Source of the DNA: Streptomyces katrae
GTDB lineage: Bacteria; Actinomycetota; Actinomycetes; Streptomycetales; Streptomycetaceae
Reading direction: 5' to 3'
Length of the DNA: 64,000 bases
Assembly (NCBI RefSeq): GCF_002028425.1
Contig: NZ_CP020042.1
Coordinates: forward strand, 4,191,560-4,255,559
Shown here: positions 30,059 through 39,292 of the stretch, in pieces
Position numbering within the stretch: the stretch's first letter is position 1
Layout of the letters: each line of letters starts with the position of its first letter
Notes under the pieces: generated by a model
Seen by the model: the letters and a program-made list of their open reading frames with translations, nothing else
The model's database searches: none
Told to the model about the DNA's origin: nothing
Translations under genes and position numbers: made by a program

Positions 30059-32321
30059 GCCGGCGCCTCCGGGCGTCTATGAGCATCTCCTGTACGTGCC
30101 GCAGCGGCTGGCCCTCGGCGTCGGTGCTGTGCCGGGTCCATTCGCCGTCCGGGCCCAGGTGCCAGGAGGAGGTGGCGTCGGACATGCCGGTCTCCAGCAT
30201 CCGGTCCAGTGCCGCGCGGTGGCCGGGGTCGGTGACCCTGACCAGTGCCTCGATGCGGCGGTCGAGGTTGCGGTGCATCATGTCGGCGCTGCCGATCCAC
30301 ACCTCGGGTTCGCCGCCGTTGCCGAAGGCGAAGACCCGGGAGTGTTCCAGGAAGCGGCCGAGGATCGAGCGGACGCGTATGTTCTCCGACAGCCCCGGGA
30401 CCCCCGGGCGTACGGCGCAGATGCCGCGCACCCAGATGTCGATCGGGACTCCCACCTGGGAGGCCCGGTAGAGGGCGTCGATCAGGGCCTCGTCGACGAT
30501 CGAGTTCATCTTCAGCCGGACGGACGCCGGGCGGCCGGACCGGTGGTGGTCGGCCTCCTTGTCGATGCGCGCTATGAGCCCGTCGCGCAGGGACTTGGGG
30601 GCGGTCAGCAGCCGGCGGTAGGTCTCGCGCCGGGAGTAGCCGGAGAGCCGGTTGAAGAGGTCGGAGAGGTCCGCGCCGACCTGCGGGTCGGCGGTGAGCA
30701 GGCCGAGGTCCTCGTACAGGCGGGCGGTCTTGGGGTGGTAGTTGCCCGTGCCGACGTGGCTGTAGCGGCGCAGGGTCTCGCCCTCCTGGCGGACGACGAG
30801 CGACAGCTTGCAGTGGGTCTTGAGGCCGACGAGGCCGTAGACCACGTGGCAGCCGGACTCCTCGAGCTTGCGCGCCCACTTGATGTTGGCCTGCTCGTCG
30901 AAGCGGGCCTTGATCTCGACGAGGACGAGGACCTGCTTGCCGGACTCGGCGGCGTCGATCAGGGCGTCGACGATGGGGGAGTCGCCGGAGGTGCGGTACA
31001 GCGTCTGCTTGATCGCGAGGACGTCGGGATCGGCCGCGGCCTGCTCTAGGAAGGCCTGTACGGACGTGGAGAAGGAGTCGTACGGGTGGTGGAGCAGGAC
31101 GTCGCGCTCGCGCAGCGCGGCGAAGATGTCGGGCGCGGAGGCCGATTCCACCTCGGCGAGGTCGCGGTGGGTGCCGGCGACGAACTTGGGGTACTTCAGC
31201 TCGGGCCGGTCGAGGGAGGAGATCCCGAAGAGGGCCGTCAGGTCGAGGGGGCCGGGCAGCGGGTACACCTCGGCGGCGGAGACCTTCAGCTCCTGGACGA
31301 GGAGGTCCAGGACGCCCGGGTCGATGGACTCCTCGACCTCCAGGCGCACGGGCGGGCCGAAGCGGCGCCGCATGAGTTCCTTCTCCAGGGCCTGGAGGAG
31401 GTTCTCGGCGTCGTCCTCCTCGACCTCCAGGTCCTCGTTGCGGGTCACGCGGAACATGTGGTGCGCGAGCACCTCCATGCCGGGGAACAGCTCCTCCAGG
31501 TGCGCTGCGATGACGTCCTCCAGCGGGACGTAGCGCTGCGGGGAGGCCTCCAGGAAGCGGCTGAGCAGCGGCGGCACCTTGACCCGGGCGAAGTGCCGGT
31601 GCCCGCTGACGGGGTTGCGCACGACGACGGCCAGGTTCAGCGACAGGCCGGAGATGTACGGGAAGGGGTGCGCGGGGTCCACGGCCAGCGGGGTGAGCAC
31701 CGGGAAGATCTGGTTGCGGAACAGGGTGAAGAGGCGCGCCTGCTCCTTCTCGGTGAGGTCGGGCCACCGGATGAGGTGGATGCCCTCCTCGGCGAGCTGG
31801 GGGGCGATGTCGTGCTGGTAGCAGGCGGCGTGCCGGGCCATGAGCTCGCGGGAGCGGGTCCAGATGAGGTCGAGGACCTCGCGGGGCTGGAGGCCGGAGG
31901 CCGAGCGGGTGGCGACGCCGGTCGCGATGCGGCGCTTGAGGCCGGCGACGCGGACCATGAAGAACTCGTCGAGGTTGCTGGCGAAGATCGCCAGGAAGTT
32001 CGCGCGTTCGAGGAGCGGGGTGGTGGGATCCTCGGCCAGCTCGAGGACGCGTTCGTTGAAGGCCAGCCAACTGCGTTCGCGGTCGAGGAAACGGTCGGCG
32101 GGCAGCTGCCCGTCGTCGTCCTTGTCCTCGTAGGCGTCGAGGTCGGCGTCGAGATCGGGGTCGAGGGGGCGGTGGACGGCTATGGAGCCGAGGCGCGACT
32201 TCGCCGGTGCCTTTTCCTCTCCCTTGGTCCGCGTTTTGGAGGCGGAGGAGACCGCGGCGGAGGTGTGAGACGGGTGCTGGGCGGGGACCTCGGTGGGGCC
32301 TGCGCTGGGCTGGTGGCTCAT
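30039..32321 (-). CDS. ppk: polyphosphate kinase 1
   Basis: 760 residues. Makes long-chain polyphosphate from ATP at the inner membrane surface. Family blocks: [23 protein letters not shown] near residue 80, [39 protein letters not shown], and [20 protein letters not shown] containing the autophosphorylated His. ATG at 32321 was chosen; about 70 residues before the first conserved block are low complexity, as usual in Streptomyces. Phosphate genes and the CHAD gene next to it form a phosphate-storage module. Confidence 0.95.
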   Translation of the reverse strand: MSHQPSAGPTEVPAQHPSHTSAAVSSASKTRTKGEEKAPAKSRLGSIAVHRPLDPDLDADLDAYEDKDDDGQLPADRFLDRERSWLAFNERVLELAEDPTTPLLERANFLAIFASNLDEFFMVRVAGLKRRIATGVATRSASGLQPREVLDLIWTRSRELMARHAACYQHDIAPQLAEEGIHLIRWPDLTEKEQARLFTLFRNQIFPVLTPLAVDPAHPFPYISGLSLNLAVVVRNPVSGHRHFARVKVPPLLSRFLEASPQRYVPLEDVIAAHLEELFPGMEVLAHHMFRVTRNEDLEVEEDDAENLLQALEKELMRRRFGPPVRLEVEESIDPGVLDLLVQELKVSAAEVYPLPGPLDLTALFGISSLDRPELKYPKFVAGTHRDLAEVESASAPDIFAALRERDVLLHHPYDSFSTSVQAFLEQAAADPDVLAIKQTLYRTSGDSPIVDALIDAAESGKQVLVLVEIKARFDEQANIKWARKLEESGCHVVYGLVGLKTHCKLSLVVRQEGETLRRYSHVGTGNYHPKTARLYEDLGLLTADPQVGADLSDLFNRLSGYSRRETYRRLLTAPKSLRDGLIARIDKEADHHRSGRPASVRLKMNSIVDEALIDALYRASQVGVPIDIWVRGICAVRPGVPGLSENIRVRSILGRFLEHSRVFAFGNGGEPEVWIGSADMMHRNLDRRIEALVRVTDPGHRAALDRMLETGMSDATSSWHLGPDGEWTRHSTDAEGQPLRHVQEMLIDARRRRRGSAKP

Positions 32322-32623
32322 GACTCCATTCTTCCGCGCACGGGGGAGGACAGGCGCGTCGGAAGTGTCCGCGGTCAGGCGGAGTCGGGGCTGCATGCTG
32401 GGAGGCTCGCAAGCGTGTCTGAATGCCCGGTTAATGGCGAATGGCTTCCAGACTCCGCCTGCGGCAGGATTCCCGCCGACCCCCACCCATACGGCCGTGT
32501 GGGTGTCCCCCCCTGCCCCGGGCCGCGCCCGACCCGCGGCGGCGGGGCACCCTGACCGCCGGGCCGGTCAGCCTGTCCTGATTCAGGCTGCCGGCCGTGG
32601 CCTGGGCGGTGAAGTATGCGGGC
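32322..32623. promoter_or_regulatory. 302-bp divergent intergenic region upstream of ppk
   Basis: It must hold the ppk promoter (minus) and that of the small membrane gene (plus). No clear 11-bp-spaced PHO repeats are seen; the relatively AT-rich stretch near 32405-32445 is the best promoter candidate. Otherwise nothing recognisable. Confidence 0.4.
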
Positions 32624-32896
32624 ATGCTGCTTCTTGCTGGTCAGAGTGGTCCTGCCCCCGGTTTGTTCCTCTTGATTTGGGGATTGCTGGCGATCGTCAT
32701 GGGCGGGGTGTTCGCGAGGAAAAGGGGAGCCGCGGCGATGCGCGAGCTCGTAGCGAGCAGACTGGAGCGCAGTCCGGGGCAGCAGGCCAAGGCACGTACG
32801 GCGCCTGAGGGCCTTGTGCGTTTGATCGGCGGGTTCGTGGCCGTATGCGGGCTGGTGACAGTGCCGGTTTCGCTGGTCATGATGGCCCGCGGTTGA
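32624..32896 (+). CDS. 90-residue two-helix membrane protein
   Basis: Two hydrophobic helices (APGLFLLIWGLLAIVMGGVFA and LIGGFVAVCGLVTVPVSLVMMA) flank a basic cytoplasmic loop (RKRGAAAMRELVASRLERSP). ATG at 32624 fits the first helix; a GTG at 32597 would add nine residues. Function unknown. Confidence 0.6.
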   Translation: MLLLAGQSGPAPGLFLLIWGLLAIVMGGVFARKRGAAAMRELVASRLERSPGQQAKARTAPEGLVRLIGGFVAVCGLVTVPVSLVMMARG

Positions 32897-33008
32897 CCTT
32901 CCGCACCCGCTTCCGGGAGCGCCCCAGATGAGCCTTTGGGGGTCGGCGTCGGCACCCCGGTCCGGCAGTAGTCACGAATCACCGAGCCCCGCCCTCCGGG
33001 CGCGGATA

Positions 33009-33293
33009 TCAGCGGCTGGCACCCTCAGGCCAGAAGATCCGGGCGGGGACTCCCATGCGCTCGGCGTACGCCACCACGCCCGCCGTGCCTCCGTATCCCC
33101 AGGCGGGCTCCCCGTCCCAGACAGCCACCAGCTCGCCGACCAGTCCGACGAGTACCCCACTGCCGGCCATGTGCGCCGGCGCGTCCCAGGCCGACATTCC
33201 GGTGCGCTGGACCTCGGCGGCGGCCCGGCTCAGCAGCCGGTCGTACGTCGGCCAGTACTCCCACGGCAGGCCCTCGCGGTACCACCGTTCGCC
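33009..33293 (-). pseudogene. 5'-truncated SLOG/Rossmann-like protein remnant
   Basis: Reading directly on from the TGA of the XRE/TPR gene, in the same frame, gives GERWYREGLPWEYWPTYDRL then AEVQRTGMSAWDAPAHMAGS and GELVAVWDGEPAWGYGGTAG, ending RIFWPEGASR. This looks like the C-terminal half of a nucleotide-binding (SLOG-like) protein that I associate with such regulators in Streptomyces. No start codon exists before ATG 33197 in the middle of the domain, so the N-terminal half is missing. A 62-residue product from 33197 is possible but would lack most of the fold. Confidence 0.55.
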
Positions 33294-34514
33294 TCAGTCG
33301 AGCTCCGCGAGCGCGTCCACCAGCGTCCGGCCCTCACACGCCCCCCGCCGGAGCAGCAGCCCGCCGACCCTGTGCAGCTCGGCCCAGGCGTGCGGGCGGC
33401 CGACCTCCGAGGCGTCGCCGATCACGCCGAGTGCCACGCTCAGGGCGGCTTCGGCCTCCCCCGCGCCCGCATGAGCATGGGCCAGGCAGGCCCCGTACCA
33501 GGCCCGGTCCCGGCGGAACGCCGGGGCGAACCCGGCCAGCCCCGAGGTCAGGTGCCCGACAGCCCCCTCCCAGTCCCTCAGGTGCAGGTCGGCCATCCCC
33601 CGCTGAGCCGCGAACCACGACTCCCCGTAGAAGTACAGCCAAGGCGGCGCGTCGACGGCGTCGGCGATGATCCGCTGTGCCTCATCCAGCCGTGCGTACG
33701 CCGCACCGCGCTCACCCTCCAGCGCGTATCCCCGTCCGGCCATCTGCACGGCCATGGCCCGCGTGGCCGCACTCGCCCCCGCCGTCGCCGCAGCGGCCTC
33801 ACCCAGCCGCACACAACGCCGCCCCTCACTCCCCGACCACGCCAGATGCGCCTTCATGCTCATGGTGGTGGCGGCCATATCGCCGTACCCCGACTCAAGC
33901 GCCCAGTCATAGGACCGGTCGAACCACCCCAGCGCCACCGGGGCGTTGTCCTGGTCCTGCGCCACCCAGGCCAGGAACTGCGCGTACTCGGCGAGCAGCT
34001 TCACCACCCGGTCCGCGAGTGCCCCCCGAGCCTGCCCGTAGAGCCCTGCCACCTCCCTGAACTGGGCGATGACGAGCGGTGCAATGGTCCGCGACCCCAC
34101 AGTGTCCTCGGCCCGGCGGTGCGCGGCCAACAGGGCATCCATCGCATCCACCGAGGCGACATCCAGCCGCAGCCCACCCGCCTTCACCCGGCCCAGCCGC
34201 TCACCGTCGGCCTCCGACACCACCCCAGGCAGCACGAGCGAGGGCAATGGCATCCCTTCCTGCCGGACCCCGAGGAGTTCCACGGGCACGCCGAGCCCGT
34301 GGATGATCCGCTGCCGCACTTTGACCGAGGTCACCGCACGCGGCCGGTTCTCGATGGCGGAGACATCGGGCTGCGCCAGGCCCACCAGCGCACCAACCCG
34401 ACTCTGGCTGCTGCGCGTCAACCTCCGCCACGCCTTCAACAGACCGCCCCAGTCCTCGGCCGCCGCAGCCGCCCGCAGTTCGGGGTGCACCCACACGTCC
34501 AGCTCGGGCTCCAC
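33294..34514 (-). CDS. XRE-type regulator with TPR-like C-terminus
   Basis: 406 residues. N-terminal helix-turn-helix of the Cro/XRE kind (GGLLKAWRRLTRSSQSRVGALVGLAQPDVSAIENRPRAVTSVKV, about residues 24-68) followed by about 300 residues of alpha-helical repeats with TPR-like pairs (YDWALESGYGDMAATTMSMKAHLAW, AYARLDEAQRIIADAVDAPP, AQRGMADLHLRDWEGAVGHL). Such regulators often sense peptides or partner proteins. GTG at 34514 gives a normal N-terminus and overlaps the operator-like repeats just upstream. A related truncated gene follows in the same frame after its stop. Confidence 0.8.
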   Translation of the reverse strand: MEPELDVWVHPELRAAAAAEDWGGLLKAWRRLTRSSQSRVGALVGLAQPDVSAIENRPRAVTSVKVRQRIIHGLGVPVELLGVRQEGMPLPSLVLPGVVSEADGERLGRVKAGGLRLDVASVDAMDALLAAHRRAEDTVGSRTIAPLVIAQFREVAGLYGQARGALADRVVKLLAEYAQFLAWVAQDQDNAPVALGWFDRSYDWALESGYGDMAATTMSMKAHLAWSGSEGRRCVRLGEAAAATAGASAATRAMAVQMAGRGYALEGERGAAYARLDEAQRIIADAVDAPPWLYFYGESWFAAQRGMADLHLRDWEGAVGHLTSGLAGFAPAFRRDRAWYGACLAHAHAGAGEAEAALSVALGVIGDASEVGRPHAWAELHRVGGLLLRRGACEGRTLVDALAELD

Positions 34515-34522
34515 CCTCGAAA

Positions 34523-34543
34523 TATAGGACGGCCCTATAGGAC
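34523..34543. promoter_or_regulatory. operator-like repeat at the XRE gene start
   Basis: TATAGG-N5-CCTATA (34523-34539) is a perfect inverted repeat, and TATAGGAC occurs twice as a direct repeat (34523-34530 and 34536-34543). It ends 8 bp from the GTG of the regulator, so it should overlap the -10 region and could mediate autoregulation. Confidence 0.6.
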
Positions 34544-34630
34544 GCGGCTGAGCCCAACGCCGAGCTGCTCGACCCGCGTCCGGCCGGGAGTTCACCACCG
34601 CCGTCGCCAACGTCCAGCCCGCCTATGACC

Positions 34631-34886
34631 AGCCCAAGACGGCCGCCGGTCGCCGAGACCTGGGCAGCGCGTAGCGATCTGTCGCGCCCGGCGGTCCCGA
34701 ATGCCCCTCCGGTCGTCATTTGGTGCGGGTATCAGCCCAGGACGGTCGTCGGACGCCAAATTTCGAGGAGCGCGTAGCGATCTGTCGCGCCCCCCGGCCC
34801 TGGATGACGATCTCCTCGTCCTTTCCTGCGGGCAGCGGCCACAGGCGGGCGGCGGACGCTGGGACGGCAGGAGCGCGTAGCGATCT
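34631..34886 (-). repeat. array C: three 103-bp repeats (third copy of the element)
   Basis: Cores (GCGCGTAGCGATCT) end at 34680, 34783 and 34886, exactly 103 bp apart. The inter-core sequence of units 1-2 is about 90% identical to that between cores 3 and 4 of array B (CGGCGGTCCCG.ATGCCCC, GTCGTCATTTGGTGCGGGTA), and units 2-3 match cores 4-5, so units correspond by position from the hairpin. The array stops abruptly near 34631, 20 bp from the leftmost frame of the XRE region. Confidence 0.92.
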
Positions 34887-35009
34887 GTCGCGGATCGCGG
34901 CCCCGATGCACTGTCTCGTCGGCCCGGACGCTTGGCGGGGCGGCCCCCGCCGCCCCCGAAGGGTCCCTGATCCCGCCGGATGCCTCAGGTACGACCGTGC
35001 CGTCCTTTT

Positions 35010-35154
35010 GGGGGTTTCCCGTCAGTCCTTGTCTTTCCGGGGCGGGGCGGGCTGTCAAGGGTCGCCGAAGGCGATCGCGAAGCGACGCGACGAAGGAGCG
35101 CCCTTGACTGACCGGCCCGAACCGGAAGGACAGTGGGACTGACGGGAAACCCCC
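35010..35154 (+). repeat. 145-bp cap hairpin, copy 3
   Basis: Outer arms GGGGGTTTCCCGTCAGTCC (35010-35028) and GGACTGACGGGAAACCCCC (35136-35154) are perfect over 19 bp. Inner TGTCAAGGG / CCCTTGACT arms and the same GAA-triloop apex as copy 2. It lies 123 bp after the last core of array C and is followed by CTCTGAGACC and a C-rich tract, as in copy 2. The 35155-35372 stretch up to the mycothiol synthase gene holds no gene. Confidence 0.92.
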
Positions 35155-35372
35155 AGCCCTTCTCTGAGACCGGCCCGCCGGGACCCCGATGACCACCGGC
35201 CCCGGTCAGCCGCTCACCCCCCGCCCGGCGGCAGACCGCCCCCCACCCCCCGCCCCGCACCCGGGGAGGCGGGTGGGCAAACACCGGCCGGGCCCGACCC
35301 CTCGAGGGGGAGATGGCGGGCCCCAGCCGGGGGAGCACCCGCAGCCGCGGCGGCCCCCCGCCGCGAGACCCC

Positions 35373-36308
35373 TCAGCTCTCCGTGCGGTACATCAGGTCC
35401 ACCTCGTGCGTCGTGAACCCCAGCCCCTCGTACACCGCCAGTGCCGCCGGGTTGTCGGCGTCGACGTACAGCATCGCCGTCGGCAGTCCCGCCGCCGCCA
35501 GGTGGTGGAGGCCGATCGCGGTCAGGGCCTTGCCGAGGCCGCCGCCCTGGGCGCCCGGGCGGACGCCGACCACGTAGACCTCGCCGAGCTGTTCCTCGGC
35601 GTGGACCTTCGTCCAGTGGAAGCCGACCAGTTCGCCCTCCCGCTCCGCCAGGAAGAACCCCTTCGGGTCGAACCACGGCTGCGCCATGCGGTCGTCGAGG
35701 TCGCGCTGCGTCAGGGAGCCCTGCTCCGGGTGGTGGGCGAAGGCGGCGGCGTTGGCGGCGAGCCAGGCCGCGTCGTCCTGTCCGGGGACGAAGGTGCGGA
35801 CGGTCACCCCGGCCGGGAGCGTCGGGTCGGGCAGCGGGGCCGAGCCCGGGCCCAGGGGGCGGCGCAGCTGGCGGAGTTCGCGGAACAGGGTCAGGCCGAG
35901 CACCTGGGCGAGGTGCCGGGCGGCGGACTTGCCGCCGTGCGCCCACACCCGGATCCGCTTGCCGGAGGCGCCCAGCAGGGCGGTGCCCAGGGCGCGGCCG
36001 TGGCCGCGGCCGCGCAGGGCGGGGTGGACGACGAGCTCGGCGGCGGGGGCCTCCACCGGGTCGGTGTCCTCCAGTTGCCCGTACGCGACGAGCCGGCCTT
36101 CGGCGGTGGCCAGGAAGTGGCGGATGCCCTCGCGGGGGCCGCCGCGCAGCTGGAGGCGGCCCTGCTCGGAGACGGCGGTGGTGCCGTCGGTGCGGGCCGC
36201 TTCGTGGATCAGGTCGAGGACCGCCCCGGCCTGCTCCTCCGTCAGTTCGTCGAGGATCTCGATGTGCCGTCCCGGCTCGACGGCCGTCGCTGCGTCTGCG
36301 TCAGTCAT
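35373..36308 (-). CDS. mshD: mycothiol synthase (MshD)
   Basis: 311 residues with two GNAT domains. The second, active domain carries LGEVYVVGVRPGAQGGGLGKALTAIGL (acetyl-CoA loop) and AMLYVDADNPAALAVYEGLGFTTHEVDLMY, the MshD hallmark ending. The first has AELVVHPALRGRGHGRALGTALL. It acetylates Cys-GlcN-inositol in the last step of mycothiol synthesis in the cytoplasm. ATG at 36308. Confidence 0.92.
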   Translation of the reverse strand: MTDADAATAVEPGRHIEILDELTEEQAGAVLDLIHEAARTDGTTAVSEQGRLQLRGGPREGIRHFLATAEGRLVAYGQLEDTDPVEAPAAELVVHPALRGRGHGRALGTALLGASGKRIRVWAHGGKSAARHLAQVLGLTLFRELRQLRRPLGPGSAPLPDPTLPAGVTVRTFVPGQDDAAWLAANAAAFAHHPEQGSLTQRDLDDRMAQPWFDPKGFFLAEREGELVGFHWTKVHAEEQLGEVYVVGVRPGAQGGGLGKALTAIGLHHLAAAGLPTAMLYVDADNPAALAVYEGLGFTTHEVDLMYRTES

Positions 36309-36447
36309 GTTCCGAGCCTACGACCGACACCGCCCGACAGCCGCGCGTAACCAGCTCGCAACCCGGACCCCCCTGTTGGCGCTACGCGCGTTGACCATAG
36401 GCTGCGGGTCACCTCCCAGTTGTCTCGCTGTCCAAAAAGGGGAACAG

Positions 36448-38265
36448 ATGTCAGCGAAGCCACAACGGCACCGCACGGCGCGCCGGTTGACCTTCGGCGC
36501 CCTCGCCCTCACCGCGGGCGCCGGTGCGATGATCGCCGCAGCGCTGCCCGCCGGTGCCGCGAGTGGCGGCGTTCCGGTCGCCAAGGGCCGGACCGTCGAC
36601 GTACAGATGCTGTCGTTCAACGACTTCCACGGCACGCTGGAGCCCCCGCAGGGTTCCTCGGGCACGGTCGCCGAACTGCAGGCTGACGGCACCACCAAGT
36701 CCATACCCGCGGGCGGCGTCGAGTACCTGGCGTCCGGTCTGCGCGAGGCCCGCAAGGGCCACGAGTACTCCGTCACGGCCGCGGCCGGCGACATGATCGG
36801 CGGCAGCCCGATGCTGTCCGGTCTCTTCCACGACGAGCCGACCGTCGAGGCCCTGAACAAGCTGAAGCTCGACGTGACGAGCGTGGGCAACCATGAGTTC
36901 GACGAGGGCAAGAACGAGCTCCGCCGGATGCAGTACGGCGGCTGCCACCCGGTTGAAGGCTGCTTCGAGTACGGCAAGACCTACACGGGAGCGGAGTTCA
37001 AGTACCTCGCCGCGAACGTGACGGACGAGAAGACCAAGCGTCCGCTGATGTCGCCCACCTTCATCTGGAAGAAGGGGGACGTGAAGATCGGCTTCATCGG
37101 CGTCACCCTGGAGGGCACCCCGGACGTCGTCACGGCCGACGGCGTGAAGGGCCTGAAGTTCGGCGACGAGGTCGAGACGATCAACAAGTACGCCGCCGAG
37201 CTGGACAAGCAGGGCGTGAAGTCGATCGTGGCGCTGATCCACGAGGGCGGTCTGCCGGCGAGCGGCGCGTACAACTACGACTGCAACGTGCCGGGCGCCG
37301 GCGCGGGCATCTCGGGTGCGATCGTCGACATCGCGAAGAACGTGAGCCCGAAGGTCGACGCGCTGGTGACGGGCCACACCCACCAGGCGTACTCGTGCAA
37401 CATCCCGGACCCGGCGGGCAACCCGCGCACGGTCACCTCGGCCGCCTCGTACGGCCGGCTGTTCACGGACACCACGCTGACGTACGACCGCGCGACCAAG
37501 GACATCGTCCGTACGCCGGTGCAGTCGCCGAAGCCGGTGAACAAGGTCGTCAGCCGGGACCTGCCGAAGGCCCCGGACATGACCGAGCTGATCGGCCGCT
37601 GGAAGAAGCTGGCGGACCCGGTCGCCAACCGTCCGATGGGCTACATCTCCGCCGACATCGCGGGCCGTGGCTCGGAGGCGCCGGAGAAGCCCCTCGGCGA
37701 CCTGATCGCCGACGCCCAGCTGGACGCGACCTCCGCGGCCGACAGGGGCGGGGCGCAGCTGGCCATCATGAACCCGGGCGGCATCCGTGCCGACCTGGCG
37801 TACAAGGCGGCGGGCAACGAGGGCGACGGGGTCGTCACGTACGGCGAGTCGTACACGGTGCAGCCGTTCAACAACCTGCTGAACGTGGTGGACCTGACGG
37901 GCGCACAGCTGATCACCGCGCTCCAGCAGCAGGTCAGCGGCCCGGTCAACGGCCCGAACCCGAAGATCCTGCAGATCTCGAAGGGTCTGACCTACACCCT
38001 GGACATGACGAAGTCGGGCGCGGACCGGATCGTCGTGGACTCGGTGAAGCTGAACGGGGCGGCGATCGACCCGGCGAAGACCTACCGGGTCGTGATGAAC
38101 GAGTTCCTGGCGGGCGGCGGTGACGGGTTCACCGTCCTGAAGGACCACAAGAACAAGCTGGTCGGCGTGCCGGACCTGGAGGCCTTCAACGCCCTCCTGG
38201 CGAAGTCGACGGCGGCGACGCCGATCGCCCCGCCGGCGGCGGACCGGATCACGGTCGTCAAGTAA
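36448..38265 (+). CDS. secreted 5'-nucleotidase / 2',3'-cyclic phosphodiesterase
   Basis: 605 residues. Signal peptide (RRLTFGALALTAGAGAMIAAALPAGAAS) then a metallophosphatase domain with metal-binding blocks QMLSFNDFHG, AAGDMIGGSP, SVGNHEFDEG, ALIHEGG and VTGHTHQAY, and a C-terminal nucleotidase domain with MNPGGIRADL, YGESYTVQPFNNLL and NEFLAGGGDGF. It releases phosphate from extracellular nucleotides, which fits phosphate scavenging. ATG at 36448 after AAAAAGGGGAAC. Confidence 0.93.
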   Translation: MSAKPQRHRTARRLTFGALALTAGAGAMIAAALPAGAASGGVPVAKGRTVDVQMLSFNDFHGTLEPPQGSSGTVAELQADGTTKSIPAGGVEYLASGLREARKGHEYSVTAAAGDMIGGSPMLSGLFHDEPTVEALNKLKLDVTSVGNHEFDEGKNELRRMQYGGCHPVEGCFEYGKTYTGAEFKYLAANVTDEKTKRPLMSPTFIWKKGDVKIGFIGVTLEGTPDVVTADGVKGLKFGDEVETINKYAAELDKQGVKSIVALIHEGGLPASGAYNYDCNVPGAGAGISGAIVDIAKNVSPKVDALVTGHTHQAYSCNIPDPAGNPRTVTSAASYGRLFTDTTLTYDRATKDIVRTPVQSPKPVNKVVSRDLPKAPDMTELIGRWKKLADPVANRPMGYISADIAGRGSEAPEKPLGDLIADAQLDATSAADRGGAQLAIMNPGGIRADLAYKAAGNEGDGVVTYGESYTVQPFNNLLNVVDLTGAQLITALQQQVSGPVNGPNPKILQISKGLTYTLDMTKSGADRIVVDSVKLNGAAIDPAKTYRVVMNEFLAGGGDGFTVLKDHKNKLVGVPDLEAFNALLAKSTAATPIAPPAADRITVVK

Positions 38266-38288
38266 CACCTGAGCAAGTAACACCTGAG
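38259..38288. repeat. 15-bp tandem duplication across the stop codon
   Basis: CAAGTAACACCTGAG occurs twice head to tail; the first copy contains the TAA stop of the 5'-nucleotidase gene (38263-38265), and the second adds another TAA. Confidence 0.9.
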
Positions 38289-38292
38289 CGGA

Positions 38293-38332
38293 CGAGAGGG
38301 GCGGCGGGCCGAAAGGCCCGCCGCCCCTCTCG
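38293..38332. terminator. bidirectional terminator hairpin
   Basis: An 18-bp perfect stem (CGAGAGGGGCGGCGGGCC and its complement) with GAAA loop, 27 bp after the 5'-nucleotidase stop and just before the convergent hydrolase stop. No long T-run, as is common in Streptomyces. Confidence 0.85.
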
Positions 38333-38354
38333 CGCATTCGGGCCCGTCTACCCC

Positions 38355-39143
38355 TCAGGCGGCCTGGGCCAGGTACTTCGCCACGGCCGCGTGGAAGCCC
38401 TCCGGGTCGGTGAAGGGCGCGAAGTGGTCCCCTTCGAGGGCGGTGTACGCGGTGCCGGGGCGGCGGGTGACCATCGCGTCGGCGGTGGCCTGGCTGAGGG
38501 CCTGGCTGTGGGTGGCGCGGATCAGCAGGGTGGGGCAGGTGATCGCGAGCCAGGTGTCCCAGTGGTCGCCGTTGCAGGCGCGGATGGAGTCGAGCATGTC
38601 CTGGCCGTGGAAGGCGAGCCGCCAGCCCTCCCCGCCGGGCAGCGGGCGTACGCCGTCGGCGACGAAGGGCAGGGCGGCCGGTTCGACGGAGGCGAGGAGT
38701 TCCTCGCGGGTGGGGGCGGTGTAGGGGAGCGAGCCCAGGAAGTCGAACCAGTTGGGGCCGTCGGGGACGTTGACGTCCACGGTGGCGTCGACGCCGATGA
38801 GGAGGCCGATCCGGTCGGGGTGGGCGGCGGCCAGGTGGTAGGCGTTGAGGCCGCCGAGGGAGTAGCCGAGGAGGGCGACCGGCTCGGTGAGGCCGAGGTG
38901 GTCGAGGAGGGCGACGGCGTCGGCGACGTAGCCCTCGCGGCGGTAGTGCGGGGCCCGGTCGGAGTCGCCGTGGCCGCGCTGGTCGGGGGCGATGACCCGC
39001 CATGCGTCGCCGAGGGCGGCGGCCAGGCCGGTGAAGGCGTAGGCCTCGGACATCCCGCCATGCAGGGCGAGCAGCGGGCGGCCGGTGCCGCCGAAGTCCA
39101 GGTACGACAGCGTGCGTCCGTCGATGTCCAGCGTGTGGCGCAT
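38355..39143 (-). CDS. alpha/beta hydrolase
   Basis: 262 residues. Oxyanion region LALHGGMSEAYAF, nucleophile elbow GYSLGG (Ser), acid Asp region PTLLIRATHSQAL and catalytic His in EGDHFAPF. Substrate cannot be told. It is divergent from the TetR gene with 149 bp between them, so TetR probably controls it. Confidence 0.88.
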   Translation of the reverse strand: MRHTLDIDGRTLSYLDFGGTGRPLLALHGGMSEAYAFTGLAAALGDAWRVIAPDQRGHGDSDRAPHYRREGYVADAVALLDHLGLTEPVALLGYSLGGLNAYHLAAAHPDRIGLLIGVDATVDVNVPDGPNWFDFLGSLPYTAPTREELLASVEPAALPFVADGVRPLPGGEGWRLAFHGQDMLDSIRACNGDHWDTWLAITCPTLLIRATHSQALSQATADAMVTRRPGTAYTALEGDHFAPFTDPEGFHAAVAKYLAQAA

Positions 39144-39205
39144 GGTTCGGCTCTCCCCGTTCGTGGCTGGGTGTGGTGCTCGGGTACGGCTTCAGCCTGC
39201 CAGTG

Positions 39206-39249
39206 TTTGGGCAAGCGTGCAAGACGTTCGTATAAGGCAACCGCCCAAA
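39206..39249. promoter_or_regulatory. possible TetR operator between hydrolase and tetR
   Basis: TTTGGGC (39206-39212) and GCCCAAA (39243-39249) form an inverted repeat spaced by 30 bp in the divergent promoter region. The spacing is wide for one TetR dimer, so this is tentative. Confidence 0.3.
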
Positions 39250-39292
39250 ATCCTGTCCCGGGCCCCGGCCGTGCCCCGGCTACGATCCCGGC

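Noticed and set aside
29860..32412. 850-codon minus-strand frame over ppk
   Set aside because: Pro/Arg-rich shadow of ppk in another frame.
32322..32450. PHO box upstream of ppk
   Set aside because: Only partial GTTCACC-like matches were seen, and not at 11-bp spacing.
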